This document shows, piece after piece, positions 9,565 through 22,129 of a DNA stretch of 64,000 nucleotides. Source of the stretch: Gigaspora margarita. Its lineage: Eukaryota; Glomeromycota; Glomeromycetes; Diversisporales; Gigasporaceae. Position 1 is the stretch's first letter; every line of letters begins with the position of its first letter. Below the pieces are notes generated by a model. That model was not told the origin of the DNA. It saw only the letters and a list, made by a program, of their open reading frames with translations, and made no database searches. The translations under genes were made by a program, and so were the position numbers. The stretch spans positions 205,874 to 269,873 of the forward strand of contig WTPW01003022.1 in assembly GCA_009809945.1 (NCBI GenBank), in the 5' to 3' direction.

Positions 9565-10803
9565 CTGTGAATGAATGCGAATGGTTGCATAATCTTGAAA
9601 TTGAAGATAAATTGAAAAAAATATTGACAGAAAATAAATATCAGTTATCATGGATTCCTTATGATGACTTTAAAAATATTAAAAAGATAGGTGAAGGTGG
9701 ATTTGCAACTGTATATTATGCTTTATGGGTTGATAAAAGTCAACAATTAGACATTCCTGTTGCACTTAAATTTCTCCATGAATCAAGTAATTATCACGAA
9801 GAATTTATAAATGAGGTAAACTTCATTAAATAATTTTAATAATTAATAGTATATTACTTGTGATTTATTATGTTTATTATTAACTTGAATACGCATTTTT
9901 TTAACGATTAGTTAAAAGCATATTGTGATATAGGACTTAAAGATTCAACTTTTTTAAAATGTTTCGGTATATCAAAAGATAAAGCTACTGGAATTTATAT
10001 TCTTGTCATGGATTATGCTCGATATGGTGGTTTGCGCCAAAATTTACACACTATATTACAAATGAATTGGAAAGATAAATTAAACCTGCTACATTGTATT
10101 GCATCAGATCTTCAGATAATTCATTCTAATGATCTTATTCATCGGGATTTACATAGTGGAAATATACTGCTAAATAGTTTAAATAGTGCTTACATTGCAG
10201 ATTTAGGACTTTCAATATCAGCTAATATTACGTTAAAATCTAAATATGATGGAATTTTTGGAATTTTACCTTATATTGCTCCTGAAATTTTGAATAAGCA
10301 ACCTTATACTAAAGAGTCTGATATTTATTCTTTTGGTATAATAATGTGGGAGGTTTTATATGGTAAACCTGTTCCTTTTGACCAAAAATCAAGGAGACAA
10401 TTTCAATTACAAGTATGTAATGGTTTACGGCCATATATTTATGAAAATACAGCAATATGCTATGCTGATTTAATGATGAAATGTTGGAATATGGGACCGG
10501 AAAAACGACCAACAGCAAAAGAACTTTGTGATATTTTTGCAGAATGGCAGAATAGTGAAAATATTTTTTTAGAATTGTCTGAATCTGATAAAAAACTAAA
10601 AAATTTAAAAAGTGATGATATGCAAGTATGTATGGATTCACTTTACAAAAGTAGTTTTATTTCATTTAATTATCAAGGTGACTATATATTTAAGGCAATA
10701 AATTATATAATTAAATTATTCTATATTATAGCATTGTTAAAAAAAGTTTTTTTTTGTAGACAGCAAATTATGTGAATGGGAAATGCCGGATATGAATGAT
10801 TAA
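9565..10803 (+). CDS. TKL-type protein kinase (copy 2; 5' exon not identified)
   Basis: Exons 9565-9815, 9912-10677 and 10760-10803, introns of 96 and 82 bp (GT..AG, phases consistent), about 352 visible residues ending MPDMND. All core kinase motifs are present: glycine loop GEGGFATVY (9690-9716), VALK lysine (codon 9768-9770), HRDLHSGN (from 10140), DLG in place of DFG (10200-10208), IAPEIL, SDIYSFGIIMWEV, and CWNMGPEKRPTAKEL. DLG is usual in the expanded TKL kinases of mycorrhizal fungi, so activity is likely. The first visible exon begins after a TTAG acceptor and has no in-frame ATG, so a short upstream exon is needed. Two phase-compatible candidates exist (ATG AAA TTA TCA G at about 9274 and ATG GTT GTG TTA T at about 9370), neither convincing. 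The copy at 492-1751 is a pseudogene. Confidence 0.85.
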
Positions 10804-11946
10804 TAAAAGTAACCCTCATAATTTGAACTGAAAATATTGCATAGAAAATTATGTTTTAATCATTAAGTTCAACCTAAATGCAGTAGAATTTTATAAGAAT
10901 CTTACGTTCAGTTATATAGCATGCTAATCTGATAAGCTAAATATTGTTGAATTTACCAATTATTTAGCGCACTTCATAATTGACATTGTCATAAATCTGG
11001 CTTTTATGTAAGAAAATACAATTTGTAAGGTGAAGTGTTATAAGTTTATAATCTATGTATTGTATACAAGCTAGCCTATAACGCACTTGTTTATAAAAGG
11101 TTTATAAAATTTATTCGTTAAAAATGGTAAAATCAAATGGATTTATAATTTTACGTTTGACAAAATTGTTGTAGTCAAAGAATTTTCGCATTTATAATGT
11201 GTTTATGCTTAGTGTGCTGCTCACTTCACTTCACTAATATTAGTTGTAGATTTATGTTTTTAGTAAATTGTTACTTGGCTTAATGTTTGTGAAGAACTGG
11301 TAAAATAAAGCAAGATCAGATTTTGACAGAGTTTATATTTCTAAGTTTAGACACCAAAATTTTAGTATTATCTAAGTTTAGCATCATTGATTAAAAAAAA
11401 AAAATTTAAATACTACCAGACAAATTATTTTTGAATCACACAAATCTTTAGAGTTTGAAACCAGCTAATTACAGCCACTAATAATGGTTATCTTTAAATA
11501 CAATAGTACTCCTCATAATCACTCAGTTTGTTTGATGCAAAATTTTGAGCCATCCCTTCCAAAAAAATCAATATCAAAAAAAATAATAATGATAGTAAAA
11601 AAGAACCAATAAAAACATGCAAGATTAAGTTGAAAAAATTCCAATTTTTTGGAGGATTGTAACATGTGTCTATGGCTTCGATTGGTGGTAACTATCCTTT
11701 TTTATTTTTACCTTTCAAAAATCTCGGGATTTGATCAAATTTTTGTCTCAACCTTGCTTGTTTTTATTTCTTTATTCTTTAAAATATTTCAGAATTTTGT
11801 AATTTTGCAAATCTAATATCCTAACTCTATCCATCATTATACACTCTGCCTGAATTATAAATCGAATGCTGTGCAGCAGAATTTAGTACACTTTATTATA
11901 CATTGTGGAACGATTTAGAAATTTACAAGATTTATAGGATCTCTTC
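10804..11946. other. Intergenic, paralogous to 1752-2952
   Basis: AT-rich; aligns in patches with the sequence behind the first kinase. No gene or RNA is recognised. Confidence 0.5.
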
Positions 11947-12257
11947 TGGAGGTTCGATATAGGAGATGATGAACCAACAAGTGAATTTGGTTACCCAGAA
12001 AATGGGTTTATGAATATTGTGCCAGGGATGGTAAACACTTTTGTAAATGGCAAGGTATTACAGAAATATATAAAATGATTATGGCATAAGAAATTTGGAT
12101 CTCGATGAGAGTCATGTGGAGGTCCTTTTATATCTTAATATGATATAGAATCAAATTTAGGTTATTCTTATGCTGTCTATGAAGGTTACTTTGATAAATC
12201 TAATGTTTACTTTGGTTCTTTTTAAATGAAACCATTTTCTTTTGCTTATTAACTTCA
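11947..12257 (+). pseudogene. Trypsin-like serine protease relic (copy 2)
   Basis: Broken frames read WRFDIGDDEPTSEFGYP, then in another frame CARDGKHFCKWQGITE, then SCGGPFIS, a stop, YDIESNLGYSYAVYEGYF and SNVYFGSF. The intact protein at 22264-23187 has WRFDIGNGEPTSVYGYP, CANDGEHLCKWQGITE, LSGGPFISQYD and LGYAYALMRGYY at the same places. Only the C-terminal third remains; the residues around the catalytic His and Asp are not found upstream. This copy keeps more than the relic at 2953-3175, which has lost about 94 bp. Confidence 0.85.
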
Positions 12258-12800
12258 ATGTTGGTAATTAGAAGCAAATGGTCATATAAAATTTGCGCTC
12301 ATTGAACAATTGGACATAAATTTTGTATGTTCAATTTTTTTCACATTAACAGTTAATGGACATATGTCCAATGTAACACCAAAATTACCTACTAGGTCAT
12401 TAACTTGTTGCATTACAATAGGATAAATCTGGTTTAGGTTTAATAAAATATTTTTACTTTATATAACAGAACAAAAAATAAGAGATATATTTATTATAAC
12501 AAGATACGTTTTAAGTGCATGCAAGAGGGATTTTAATATTTTAATAAATGATAATATTTAGGAGTTTATAAATATTTTAATGGGCCAAGTAGCAAAAGTG
12601 TTATTCCTAGCGATTGATAGCACTAATCTTGATAGGATAAAAAATTTTTTTTGCGAAATATTTCTAACAGAGTTAGGTTTAGAATTAAGTTAATGCAATT
12701 TAAATTAATCGTCAGTAAAAATAAGCCTATCGATGAAATGAGTAATAATTATTAGTGAAAAATATATAGAGCTGATTGAAATGCGCGCTAGTATTTAATG
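12258..12800. repeat. Protease 3'-flank module, copy 2
   Basis: Same ordered blocks as 3176-3800 (TTGCATTACAATAGGATAAA, ATATAACAGAACAAAAAATA, GATAGCACTAATCTTGATAG), without the MITE present in copy 1. This serves as the empty-site reference for that insertion. Confidence 0.8.
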
Positions 12801-14481
12801 TTATGTATCATTTATTGTTTCGAGTCAATTCAGAATCGTCATGTATTATTTGTGAATCAATGAATAACATAAATTTTACTGATTAATAAAAAGATTTATA
12901 ATCCAGAAATGAGAATTAAATTAACACTAAAATGCAATATTTATTTTTTTTCCTACTTATCTATTTATTATTTTTTATTTTTTTTTTTTAAAAAAAATAT
13001 TAACTTACATGAAAAATGAACACTGTCTTTTTTTGAAAAAAAAAATAAAATTTTAATATAAATAGCAAACATATTCACATTACCTTGAAAATAATGAATT
13101 GATTCTCTAAATACATTTTGCCTTTCTGTAATAAACAACAATCACAGATGTTGAATAACTTCATTCTGCAGATTAAATCATCACGTAAAAACAGTACCTT
13201 TATGGACTGGACTAAAGGAATAGCAATCATGGTTGAGTAAATGCACAGGTTATTTCAAGATACAAGAATTGTAAGTTGAGGTCTGTTGGGGTGGTAATAA
13301 CACAGATAAATATGGCATATTGGGATGACAGCAAGAGTCAAAGGAAAATGCATGTAAGAAATAATATTAAAAAAAAGTTAAACACTCAATCAATTCTTGG
13401 AAGGCTGTGTAAGCTGCTCGATAGCAGGAGTAATGTTCTCCAGAATAATAATTCCGAATATGGGAAACAAAACTAATACACATGAGCTGATTATATCAGA
13501 AATGTGCATTAAAAATCTGCTATACATATATCATATTTAAAGATTAGAACCGTTATTCGTTTAACTATGGTTTAGACGCATTTTCTAATAAAAATATAAA
13601 AAAATTAATTTGGCATTATCTGTTTTGTTTGTTCGTAACTTTGAATACATTCGCCATCTATTTGTTTTGTTGATCAATTTATTTATGATTAGATAACCTT
13701 AAGTTTATAATTACTTATTACTATTTCACAACACTGAACCTTATTAATTTTCATTCATTCTCATTTAAGCAGAACAATTATACGCATTAAATACTTAAAT
13801 ACGTGGTAAACGTTTAAATGATTATATGATTATTAATCATGTAGGTTATAGTAAAACGACGCGTTTAACGTTAGCATAATTTTTCTCAGTTCCGATCCTT
13901 AATCATACCAATACGTATTTGCATTAGCAGAAACTATTCTACACAGAATTAGATACAAACGAAACATAAATAACTAATATATGTCATATCATTAAAGCGC
14001 TTTAAGTGCAAAATCCTTTGTATTTAAATACCAAGTAATTCATAAGCGCATATTCCACTACGAAATGTAGTGTTAGTGTTTAGAATTATATTTAAATAAG
14101 TAGAATAACTGTGACAGAAAAAATATTGACATACAAATTTATGCAATTAGTTATATTGCTGATATATTACTGAATTGTCAATGTTAAGCTTATTCTGTTT
14201 ATTTATTGTTGTTTGACTCTGATTACGATTTTTTCATGTTAACTTTTCAATTAGAAGATTTGCTTATAAAAATTTTGAAATTTTAGAGATGACAAATATA
14301 TCAAGCCCACGATTTTGCGTGACTTACAAGAGATGACATCATACCTCACGCAAGATGAACTATTTAGTTAAGAAAATTTTGATGAAATTTCTAGCATATA
14401 ACCTAAAATGAATTCTTATTATGTGACTCGCGAGATCTCGCACGACACGCGAAATGTATGCTAGGTTTATCACAAATAATT
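12801..14481. other. Intergenic; possible small exons at 13310-13480
   Basis: Mostly AT-rich filler. At 13310-13357 a short open stretch (INMAYWDDSKSQRKMH) lies between an ACACAG acceptor and a GTAAGA donor, and 13428-13472 is open as SNVLQNNNSEYGKQN. These might be exons of an unrecognised gene, but no start or full frame can be built. 14429-14440 contains the palindrome GCGAGATCTCGC. Confidence 0.3.
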
Positions 14482-16269
14482 TCATGTGCGAGGTTCATCT
14501 CTAAGTTGTAAATATCTTCTAAGAGGAGGATTAATTAAAAGTATAAGAATCAATCCTATAAAAAGCAGAATAAGAACAAGACATCCTATAATGATGTAAT
14601 ATATCCAAGAATAAATAAGAGAACCAATCGTAAAACCCGCATAAATATACAAACTAATCTTAAATAAAAATATTGCAGAATTTAAAATTATAATAAACAA
14701 GTAAATTATAAATATTTTGGCTATTTCCAAAATTTTTAGAAATATAATATTCATCATTGAATAATAGGTATCAAATGCTAATACTTCATATTCTTCGGCA
14801 ATTAAATGATTTGATTTAATTATTTCATGTTCATAAGTTCCCCAGTAACTAGTCCACCTAGTAGAATTCTCCATGCACAAATCTGTTCCAAAAGAAGGTC
14901 CACGTTGTTCATCATTCCGAATAGCCACATTTTTTCTTTCAGTTTTTACTCTACTTAGTACTGGATTTGATTGATCAGTAAATGAAAAAATAAAACTATT
15001 TGAAGTTGTACTAAAATATGATTCTTTTTTTAATGTNNAATATNNTNTTNAAANNATANNCTTAANAANNTNNTCATNANCTCNAGTNNAANNATTTANT
15101 CGANTAAAATCATATAATTNTGNTTTATAAATNTTTTTTCTAAAACTATCCCAATTTACAGGATTATATCCACCTACTAAATCACCTTGGACAGTTTTAA
15201 TTATTACAATAGTTGGACCTTGAAAATCACATAATCTATGAAATGTATTAACATCAAATCCATCTCTGCTTCCACGTAATAAAAGCTTAAATTTATAAGG
15301 ATCAGTTATACATGTATAATAATCTTTATCTTTCTCATCAATCCAGCTTGAGATAATTGCTTTATTCTCATTAGTCATTAATCTGGAGCGTCTTCTTGGC
15401 GGTGATTTAGTTTTAATAAATGCATTAGAATTCAACTTATAGCGTTTGATTTGTTTGTTAATATAATTTTTAGGAATATAATAATATCGAATTAAGGGAA
15501 TGCAACGAGAAATAGTTTCTTTTAATGCCACAAAATGTTCATCAGACCATCTTGATACGTCTTCATCAGACCAATTTGTGATATCATCATCAAGAAATTT
15601 AGAAATACCCCATTTAATTAAATAATTACAAATTTCTATTTCTTCAAGTTCAAGTTCATCACTTTCTAAAAGACAAATCATGGCTACTTCATCTAATAAA
15701 GGTAAATCAGATGAATTAAAAAGTGAATAAGGATTCCTAAATGTAAACTTTAAAATATGATCATATAATTTAAGAAAATGATTATGACGGCAAACGACAT
15801 TAAGTGACATTACAAGATTAGACAATAACCATGAAGAAAATTTTTTAATTAAATGTTTTTGAGCACTATCGACAAGGTCAAGAAGTTCCAGTTCATCAGA
15901 TGCGATTAGTATATTTAAAGAATCTTCAGCTAATTCGGGCAATATCTTTTTTTTCGTATAAATATAGCTAAACAAATTATTAAATTAATTTTGTTAGCAA
16001 ATCATGTAATTAATAAAATAAATAGATTTATAAAATTATAAAACTCACTCAAGAATTAACATAAAAATGTTAGGATGAATATTTGGCTTTGTAATAATAT
16101 AAATATCATGTTTTTTATCCTTCCATCGTTCAGATAGAGCCCTTTGAAAATAAAGAGAACGAGAACGTAAAACTGATGAATGCGCACTGAATTCTTTGAT
16201 ATTTGGTTCACTTCCTGCTACTATTTTTACATCTGAATTGCTATCTGATTGTGACCACATTTGATTCAT
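14482..16269 (-). CDS. BTB-BACK-TLDc protein with hydrophobic C-terminal tail
   Basis: Two exons on the minus strand: 16269-16049 (ATG at 16269, MNQMWSQSD) and 15967-14482. The 80-bp intron (GTGAGT..TTTAG) restores ILD-YIYTKKK; about 568 residues. Order: BTB domain (SDVKIVAG, FSAHSSVLRSRSLYFQRAL, IFMLILDYIYT); BACK region (ICNYLIKWGISKF); a basic linker (SPPRRRSR); TLDc domain (LLLRGSRDGFDVNTFH, GDLVGGYNPVNW, GPSFGTDLCM, EEYEVLAF). Undetermined bases at 15038-15125 fall inside the TLDc domain. BTB-TLDc proteins are a large family in these fungi and may act as cullin adaptors; the substrate is unknown. Unusually, TLDc is followed without a stop by about 75 strongly hydrophobic residues (roughly 14520-14755), enough for two or three membrane spans, then a short charged tail. 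Confidence 0.85.
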
Positions 16270-17600
16270 TATACAACGGATATGCACGTACGTACGTACG
16301 ATGCAAAAAAAATCTATTCACGGCAAAATATAAATAGTAAAAGTAAATAACCCCTAACTCTATTAAGTATAACTCAATTAATCTTAACATTACAAATTAT
16401 TATACTAACTGCTAAGCAGGAATTTAAAACCACAATACCTTAAAATGTTATAATGTTTGGAATATTTGATTTGAATGATTATATTTTGTTTCTATAGGCA
16501 TAATTCTGGTTTTTAATCTCTTGACCCTATGATGAGAAAGTGGGATTGGAATCGGAATCGGAAAAATATGGGTCTCACGAATATAAACTAATACTAATAC
16601 TATTTACAAACACCATGCAATAGACTAAACCCTAGTGATGGTAAGCTACGAAAGGAGTGTGGTCGAATAACTAGGGTGAATAAGGCTCCAGTTATGTCAC
16701 GAGGTTCTATATCGAGATCACGGGATTATTCTTTATGTGGATTCTACCTATCGTGGGGTTGTCGGTTTTATTATAACAACAGTTTATTAATTCAATTATC
16801 TATCGGGGGAATTACTAGTGCTAATAATACTTCTACTCTAATTTCGAAGATTAGGACTCAACTGAGTCGAACTCTATCTAAAACATACTCTGAGTTCAGG
16901 AGTTTTAATACGAACGCCCGATTTGCAGATTAATGCGCGTGGGCAAATAAAAGGGCTGTGTTTACCCAATTTAATTATTTGCGCGGGTAATACAAACTCT
17001 TGAAGAAGAAATAGCCAATCGGAGAGTGCAGATTTTTGACTATTTCGGATCAGCCCGACAAAGAATCAGAACACGTGTAAAAGAAAAAGTACACTAATTA
17101 AAAATGATGGAAATGAAATTTTACAGGCATCAATCCAATTCTATAGCCTTTAACGTTAAGATTCTAACCATAAATTTTTATTCCACTCTTATTTACAAAA
17201 TTGGATATCCTTTTTTGGTTTTATTACCCGCGCAATAAGCAAGATCATGCTTACCTTTGCATGATTGAAATTTGTTCATATTGGCCAATTTGTTTTGACC
17301 CCAAAACCAACCAATCATAATTGAGGATTATCATAAAATTTTGCGCTTAAAATTATTTAAAAGAGAAATTTCATAAAAACAGCCTTTTAAATTAAAATTT
17401 TACTTCTAATTAAATATGTAGAAAATAATGAGATTTACATATTTTATTATAAGTCAAAAGTATGTTAAAAGGCCATTATTTTAAAAATTTTCTTCTAAAG
17501 TCACTCATGATTTACCAACCAATCAAACAATGGCAAGCCAATCCTAAAATACCCAAATATATCAACAAATGGTAAAAATCCTTTTTACAATTTAGTATAG
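16270..17600. other. Intergenic with an inverted-repeat pair
   Basis: No gene. An ACGT tandem (16285-16300) lies just upstream of the BTB gene. TTTGCGCGGGTAATA (about 16978-16992) is matched in reverse by TATTACCCGCGCAATAA (17222-17238), suggesting a MITE of about 260 bp. A frame at 16676-16933 has no ATG and no recognisable motif. Confidence 0.45.
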
Positions 17601-18025
17601 CTGTTTTATTTGATTTTTTTTTTTGTTTTTTATCTTGTTTAGAGGCTAAAATCTTAAAAAGTTAAAAATCAAAATAAGCTAATATGTACAGCAGCCAACA
17701 AAAGTAACACCCAATAATCAATTTTATATTAAATTATATATAAAATTCATTTTAGAAATTTTATTATCAAAAAAAACCAATTTTTTTTCTCTAGTGAAAT
17801 TATGCATTATGAAATATAAATATCAAGTATTCTATTATATAAAATTACAAAATATTTATTATTTAAACTTTGGATTTTTAACAATTTTAAAATTTTAGAT
17901 CTTTACCATGTTTTTGCTATATAAATTTTGTAAAATTTAATTGTAAGTTTTTGTTATATTAAAACTTATATTTTTTTATAAAAATAATTTTTTATTTTTA
18001 TTGCTCTTAAAATATAATATTATAG

Positions 18026-18161
18026 CACTGAATTACTCTATGCTGCAAAACTTGCCGTTATCGCTGTTGGTGATAGAAGAGTTTCGTTACTTTCTTCACA
18101 TATAAATAATGTATTTGTAACGTTAACAGAAAATTTCTATCACTGTTATGGATTTCTGCAG
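18026..18161 (+). CDS. Possible orphan exon
   Basis: A 136-bp open block lies between a TTATAG acceptor and a CTGCAG|GTACAC donor. It reads TELLYAAKLAVIAVGDRR then VSLLSSHINNVFVTL then TENFYHCYGFLQ, which is protein-like in composition compared with its surroundings. A further open block after a TTAATTAG acceptor at 18362 (KFPSLDIANQKWQSTIKMFF) continues in a compatible phase. No upstream exon with an ATG was found and the family is not recognised. It could be a fragment of a decayed gene. Confidence 0.3.
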
Positions 18162-18748
18162 GTACACTTTTGTAAAACTATTATCATTATCAGGTAAAAA
18201 TTGCATAATCTTTTATCACTATAAAATTTTTATACTAGAGTACATAAAAACAATAATTAATCACTGATTATATCATTCTATCAATGCTTTCTATGCATAT
18301 CAGATAATTCTTAAGAATGATTTATTAAGTTAACGATTTTATGTTAACAATTTTTAATTAGAAATTTCCATCGCTAGATATAGCAAATCAAAAATGGCAA
18401 AGTACAATTAAGATGTTTTTTTATTATCATTAAATATTGTGAGCATATACTCTTAAAAGTTAAAATTCAGTATATATACAACCGATATCCGTAAGTGAAA
18501 ATACTTTGAACGCAATATAGCTAGCTCAGCTCTTCGCAATGCCGCGCTGCTCTTTCTCTAGATAGAGCTCTTTTTATACAATTGGTTGAATTTGGTGAAA
18601 CCCAAAATTACCAAAAAAGTTAACTCGACGAAAATCTATTTCCAAAATTAAACGTTAATACTCCCAAAAAAATAATTAAGCGTAGCACCAAGCGTTAACA
18701 ATTGCTTCTAAGTGCTAATAATAACTAACTAATAATATAGATTGGTTT

Positions 18749-19036
18749 CAATGTTGATATTTTGGCTTCGTCCAATAAAAATTTATTTAGACTTGGGACA
18801 AATATGAACATGGACTAATCCAAATAGTGTCCATGTCCATATCTTTCTTTGCTGAAATTTTCGGAATAATCCGGAGTTTCACCCATATATTCAAAAATAT
18901 TTTGGAGCTGTAGCCTATGGTTTTATTTGGACCAAGTGTCTTATGTCCAATAAAAAAATATGGACAATATGGACATAGTCCATAAATGTCATGTTTAATG
19001 GTCCATATTGTCCATGTCCATATTTTGCCAACACTG
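18749..19036. mobile_element. hAT-like MITE, 288 bp
   Basis: Ends CAATGTTGATATTTTGGC and CCATATTTTGCCAACACTG. Flanking 8-mers ATTGGTTT and GTTAGTTT match at 6 of 8. The interior is rich in TGGACAT/ATGTCCA words in both orientations. A truncated inverted copy lies at 7247-7476. Confidence 0.68.
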
Positions 19037-19223
19037 GTTAGTTTTATAATTCAGCTATGACAATTTTAAAGCAGCATAGAATAATTTTTTGGTGTTGAAT
19101 TTTAATATGTCTTTTATTGCTACTATACTAATAAATAAAGAATAAAAAATAAAAATTGCAGTTTAGTATGTTAACTTATTTTATTTTTTAAGATAAAATA
19201 CATTCTTTTGTAATTGTTAAATC

Positions 19224-19499
19224 ATGTCTTCTCTTAATGATCAATATTGGATAAAATTCCGGTCACGACAAAAAATGATTTACAAAAATTGGCCAAAACA
19301 CGCTCTTTTATGTTCATTATTTCTTTCTGGATATTTTCAGAATTTTTTGAAACTTTGCATTTCTATCAATACAGTAACAGTGAAAGCTTACTACTCTCTT
19401 TTATGTTCATTATTTCTTTCTGTAAATTTTCAGAATTTTTTGAAACTTTGCATTCTATCCTTTAACTCCACCCTTAAATTGTATATATCAGATATTTAA
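19224..19499 (+). other. Small frame-shifted ORF with a 94-bp internal tandem repeat
   Basis: ATG at 19224 opens MSSLNDQYW; a neighbouring frame continues DKIPVTTKNDLQKLAKTRSF, suggesting a single-base frameshift in a former coding exon. CTCTTTTATGTTCATTATTT and then TTTCAGAATTTTTTGAAACT occur twice, 94 bp apart (from about 19302 and 19396). No family recognised. Confidence 0.3.
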
Positions 19500-19745
19500 A
19501 AATTTTATATAAAATTTAGATTAGTTATAAAACATTTGTGTTTTTGCCATCACAAAAGATCAATGTAATATATTAGAGGAATAAATTCATTATTTTTAAG
19601 GTAATGTGAATATGCTTTGCTAATTATAATATATTAAAAATATTAATTTTTTTCAAAAAGGCATATTTGTCTCTCATTTTCACGTAGTACCTTTTTTTTA
19701 AAAAAAAAATAATTACAAACAAATAATAGAAATAAATAAATGTTG

Positions 19746-19780
<35 letters not shown>
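19746..19780. repeat. Poly-T tract
   Basis: An uninterrupted run of roughly 30 T. It could be the reversed poly(A) tail of a lost retroposon or a simple-sequence expansion. Confidence 0.8.
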
Positions 19781-19781
<1 letters not shown>

Positions 19782-19954
19782 CGTTAAAGTTTATTTTCAT
19801 TTCTGGATAATAAATATTATTTATATAAAATAAATATTATCTATATAAAATAAATAATTTATATAAAAATAAACATTTTTATAGAAAATAAATATTTTTA
19901 TTATAAAAAAATTTTTTATTAATCGGTAAAACCCATAATGATTTCAAATTACAT

Positions 19955-20243
19955 ATGTTATTCATTAGTATTATGCACTATTTCAATCAGGTCCGTATCA
20001 TTTACCAACGATTACTTCAAAGACACCAAATTTCACTGACTCATTTCACAAGCAGCTTATTTCAGACAACTTTTTAAAAATTGTATTAACTTAACTATAT
20101 TAGAAATATTATGCAAAAAAGATTTTTATCTTATCAAGATTAGTGCTATCAATCACTAGGAATAATATTTTTGCTATTGACCCATTAAGATATTTAAAAA
20201 CTCCCTAAATAATATCATTTATGTACTAAAATATTAAAATAAG
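19955..20243 (-). repeat. Protease 3'-flank module, copy 3 (distal part, inverted)
   Basis: The reverse complement carries ATTATTCCTAGTGATTGATA, GCACTAATCTTGATAAGAT and CATTTCACAAG-like blocks in the order seen at 3400-3790 and 12540-12800. It is separated from its proximal part (22130-22260) by an insertion of about 1.9 kb. Confidence 0.72.
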
Positions 20244-20778
20244 GTAGCTGCGCGACGCTGTCACGCAAAACCAGGAACGGAAGAATCAGTAGATCATATT
20301 AGAAGTTTTAAAAAATGCAATATTTTAACAGTTTATTAATACTAACTAATAAATTATGTATACCTTAGTTTACATGTGTATTGTACAGAGTTGGCATATA
20401 ACTAGGTCACAATTTCGAAATGAGTCGTATGAATTCATTAATTATATTAGTAGTTTAATTGGTCATGTGCCAACACTATGTACATTTTTTAGTGTTTATT
20501 GTTTAATTATGTTTAAAAGCTTAACTTATTCGGTATGATAATGAAATATGATATAGGAAGCATTTTATATAGAGAACAAAGTTGTAAATAGCATTAGTAA
20601 ATATTATAAAATATATATATATATATTTTTTTTTTTTAGAAATAAAAGCAGTATATAAATAGACAAAACCAGTATTACTATTGAAATTTGGGAGAGCGTC
20701 AGATTAGAGGGCCAGATTTAGGTTAGCGATAGTGAACAAGAGAAGGAATACATAAGGTTTGGTTTATAAATATAACGA

Positions 20779-21093
20779 ATGGGATTCACGAACAATACAA
20801 AAATAAATGAAAGCCAAGAGATACGATAAATAAACATTCATTAAGAAAACTTTATTATAACAGAGGAATTATTTAGATAATATCTAATGCTATCTAATAC
20901 CTCATTCTTGCTCTCTCTATTACGTATAAGGGACAAAAACCTCTCAATACACAAAGAGCGAACACATCGGACTTATATACAATTGTAATCTATATAAATT
21001 ATTTACACCAATCAATTGTCAGTTTAACTTCTGCCTTACACAATCAATTCGTCATTGAGATACGACAACTAAAAGTCTAATTGCCCTTCAACA
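20779..21093 (-). repeat. Possible solo LTR
   Basis: On the minus strand it runs from TGTTGAAGGGCAATTAGAC to TTGTTCGTGAATCCCA, with a TATATAAG box, a CT/GA-rich stretch and AATAAAGTTTTC, the usual order of U3-R-U5 signals. No matching target duplication could be fixed, so the boundaries are uncertain. Confidence 0.35.
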
Positions 21094-21479
21094 CCTATAA
21101 ACTTGATCGTAATATTATTTTGTGTGAGGGGCGAGACGATAATATTTAAACGTTTCGTATTCATTCGTCCCTAAAAGAAGCAATAATAATTTATACATAA
21201 TTGATCTGTGTACAAAAGCGATGGCATGATGATTATTAATATAGACATTCGACGTATCACGATAGCTTTAATTAATTGTAGAACCCCAAGGATATCTAAA
21301 TAAGGTAATAGGAGTAACACGTGTTACAGAGGTACAATTGAAAGGTTTAAGGATGATCGAATGTAACAATGATCGATCAAATAAAACAGGGGCAGAATAA
21401 GGAAATGCTGTGATTTTTGGGCGCAGAAATTTATTATAACACCGGTAAGATAAGAAATAAATCAAATAAAATGAGGCAC

Positions 21480-22123
21480 AACTTAAAACTTGAAATACTT
21501 ACTTAAAATAGTCCTTTTGAAGGATAATCATGTACGAATGCACGTACGTACTTACGAAAGCCATATCAAACCAGTTTAATATAAAATGCAAATCGGATCA
21601 TCGCATTCCACAATGTCATGAAAAATATAACCAATCAAAGAACCGTATTTGTTCACATCATTTCACTCTTCAGATAACCATGCACTTCGTTGCACTCCGT
21701 TCCTGGTATAAAACAGAATTTCGACGTTTTTATAAAAAAGATTTCGAGCAAAAAAAAAAAAAAATTATTACTGCAACCACATACCGGAACCCCTTAAACA
21801 TCAACCCCCTACGCGATAAACAGGCACGAAACGTAAACCCGAAATACTCACTTAAAAATAGTCCCCTTTGCAGGGACAATCACGCACGAATAGCACGTAC
21901 ATACGTAAAAAAGTCATACCAAACCGGTTCAACATAAAAAGCAAATCCGGAACATCGCATTCCACAATGTCATGTGAAAATATAACCAATCAAAGAACCG
22001 TATTTGTTCACAACATTTCACTCTTCAGATAACCTTGCACTTCGTATTTCATACTCCGCTCCTGGTACACTTCGTATTTCATACTCCGCTCCTGGTATTC
22101 GTATTTCATACTCCGCTCCTGGT
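21480..22123. repeat. Direct duplication plus a three-fold short repeat
   Basis: 21480-21711 recurs at about 21827-22060 (shared words CGCATTCCACAATGTCATG and AACCAATCAAAGAACCGTAT). The second copy ends in three tandem copies of a unit reading TTCGTATTTCATACTCCGCT then CCTGGTA (22031-22123). Confidence 0.75.
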
Positions 22124-22129
22124 ATCCCT

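Noticed and set aside
10309..10641. 110-codon minus-strand frame opposite the kinase
   Set aside because: Antisense shadow of the kinase coding sequence, which has all catalytic motifs on the plus strand.
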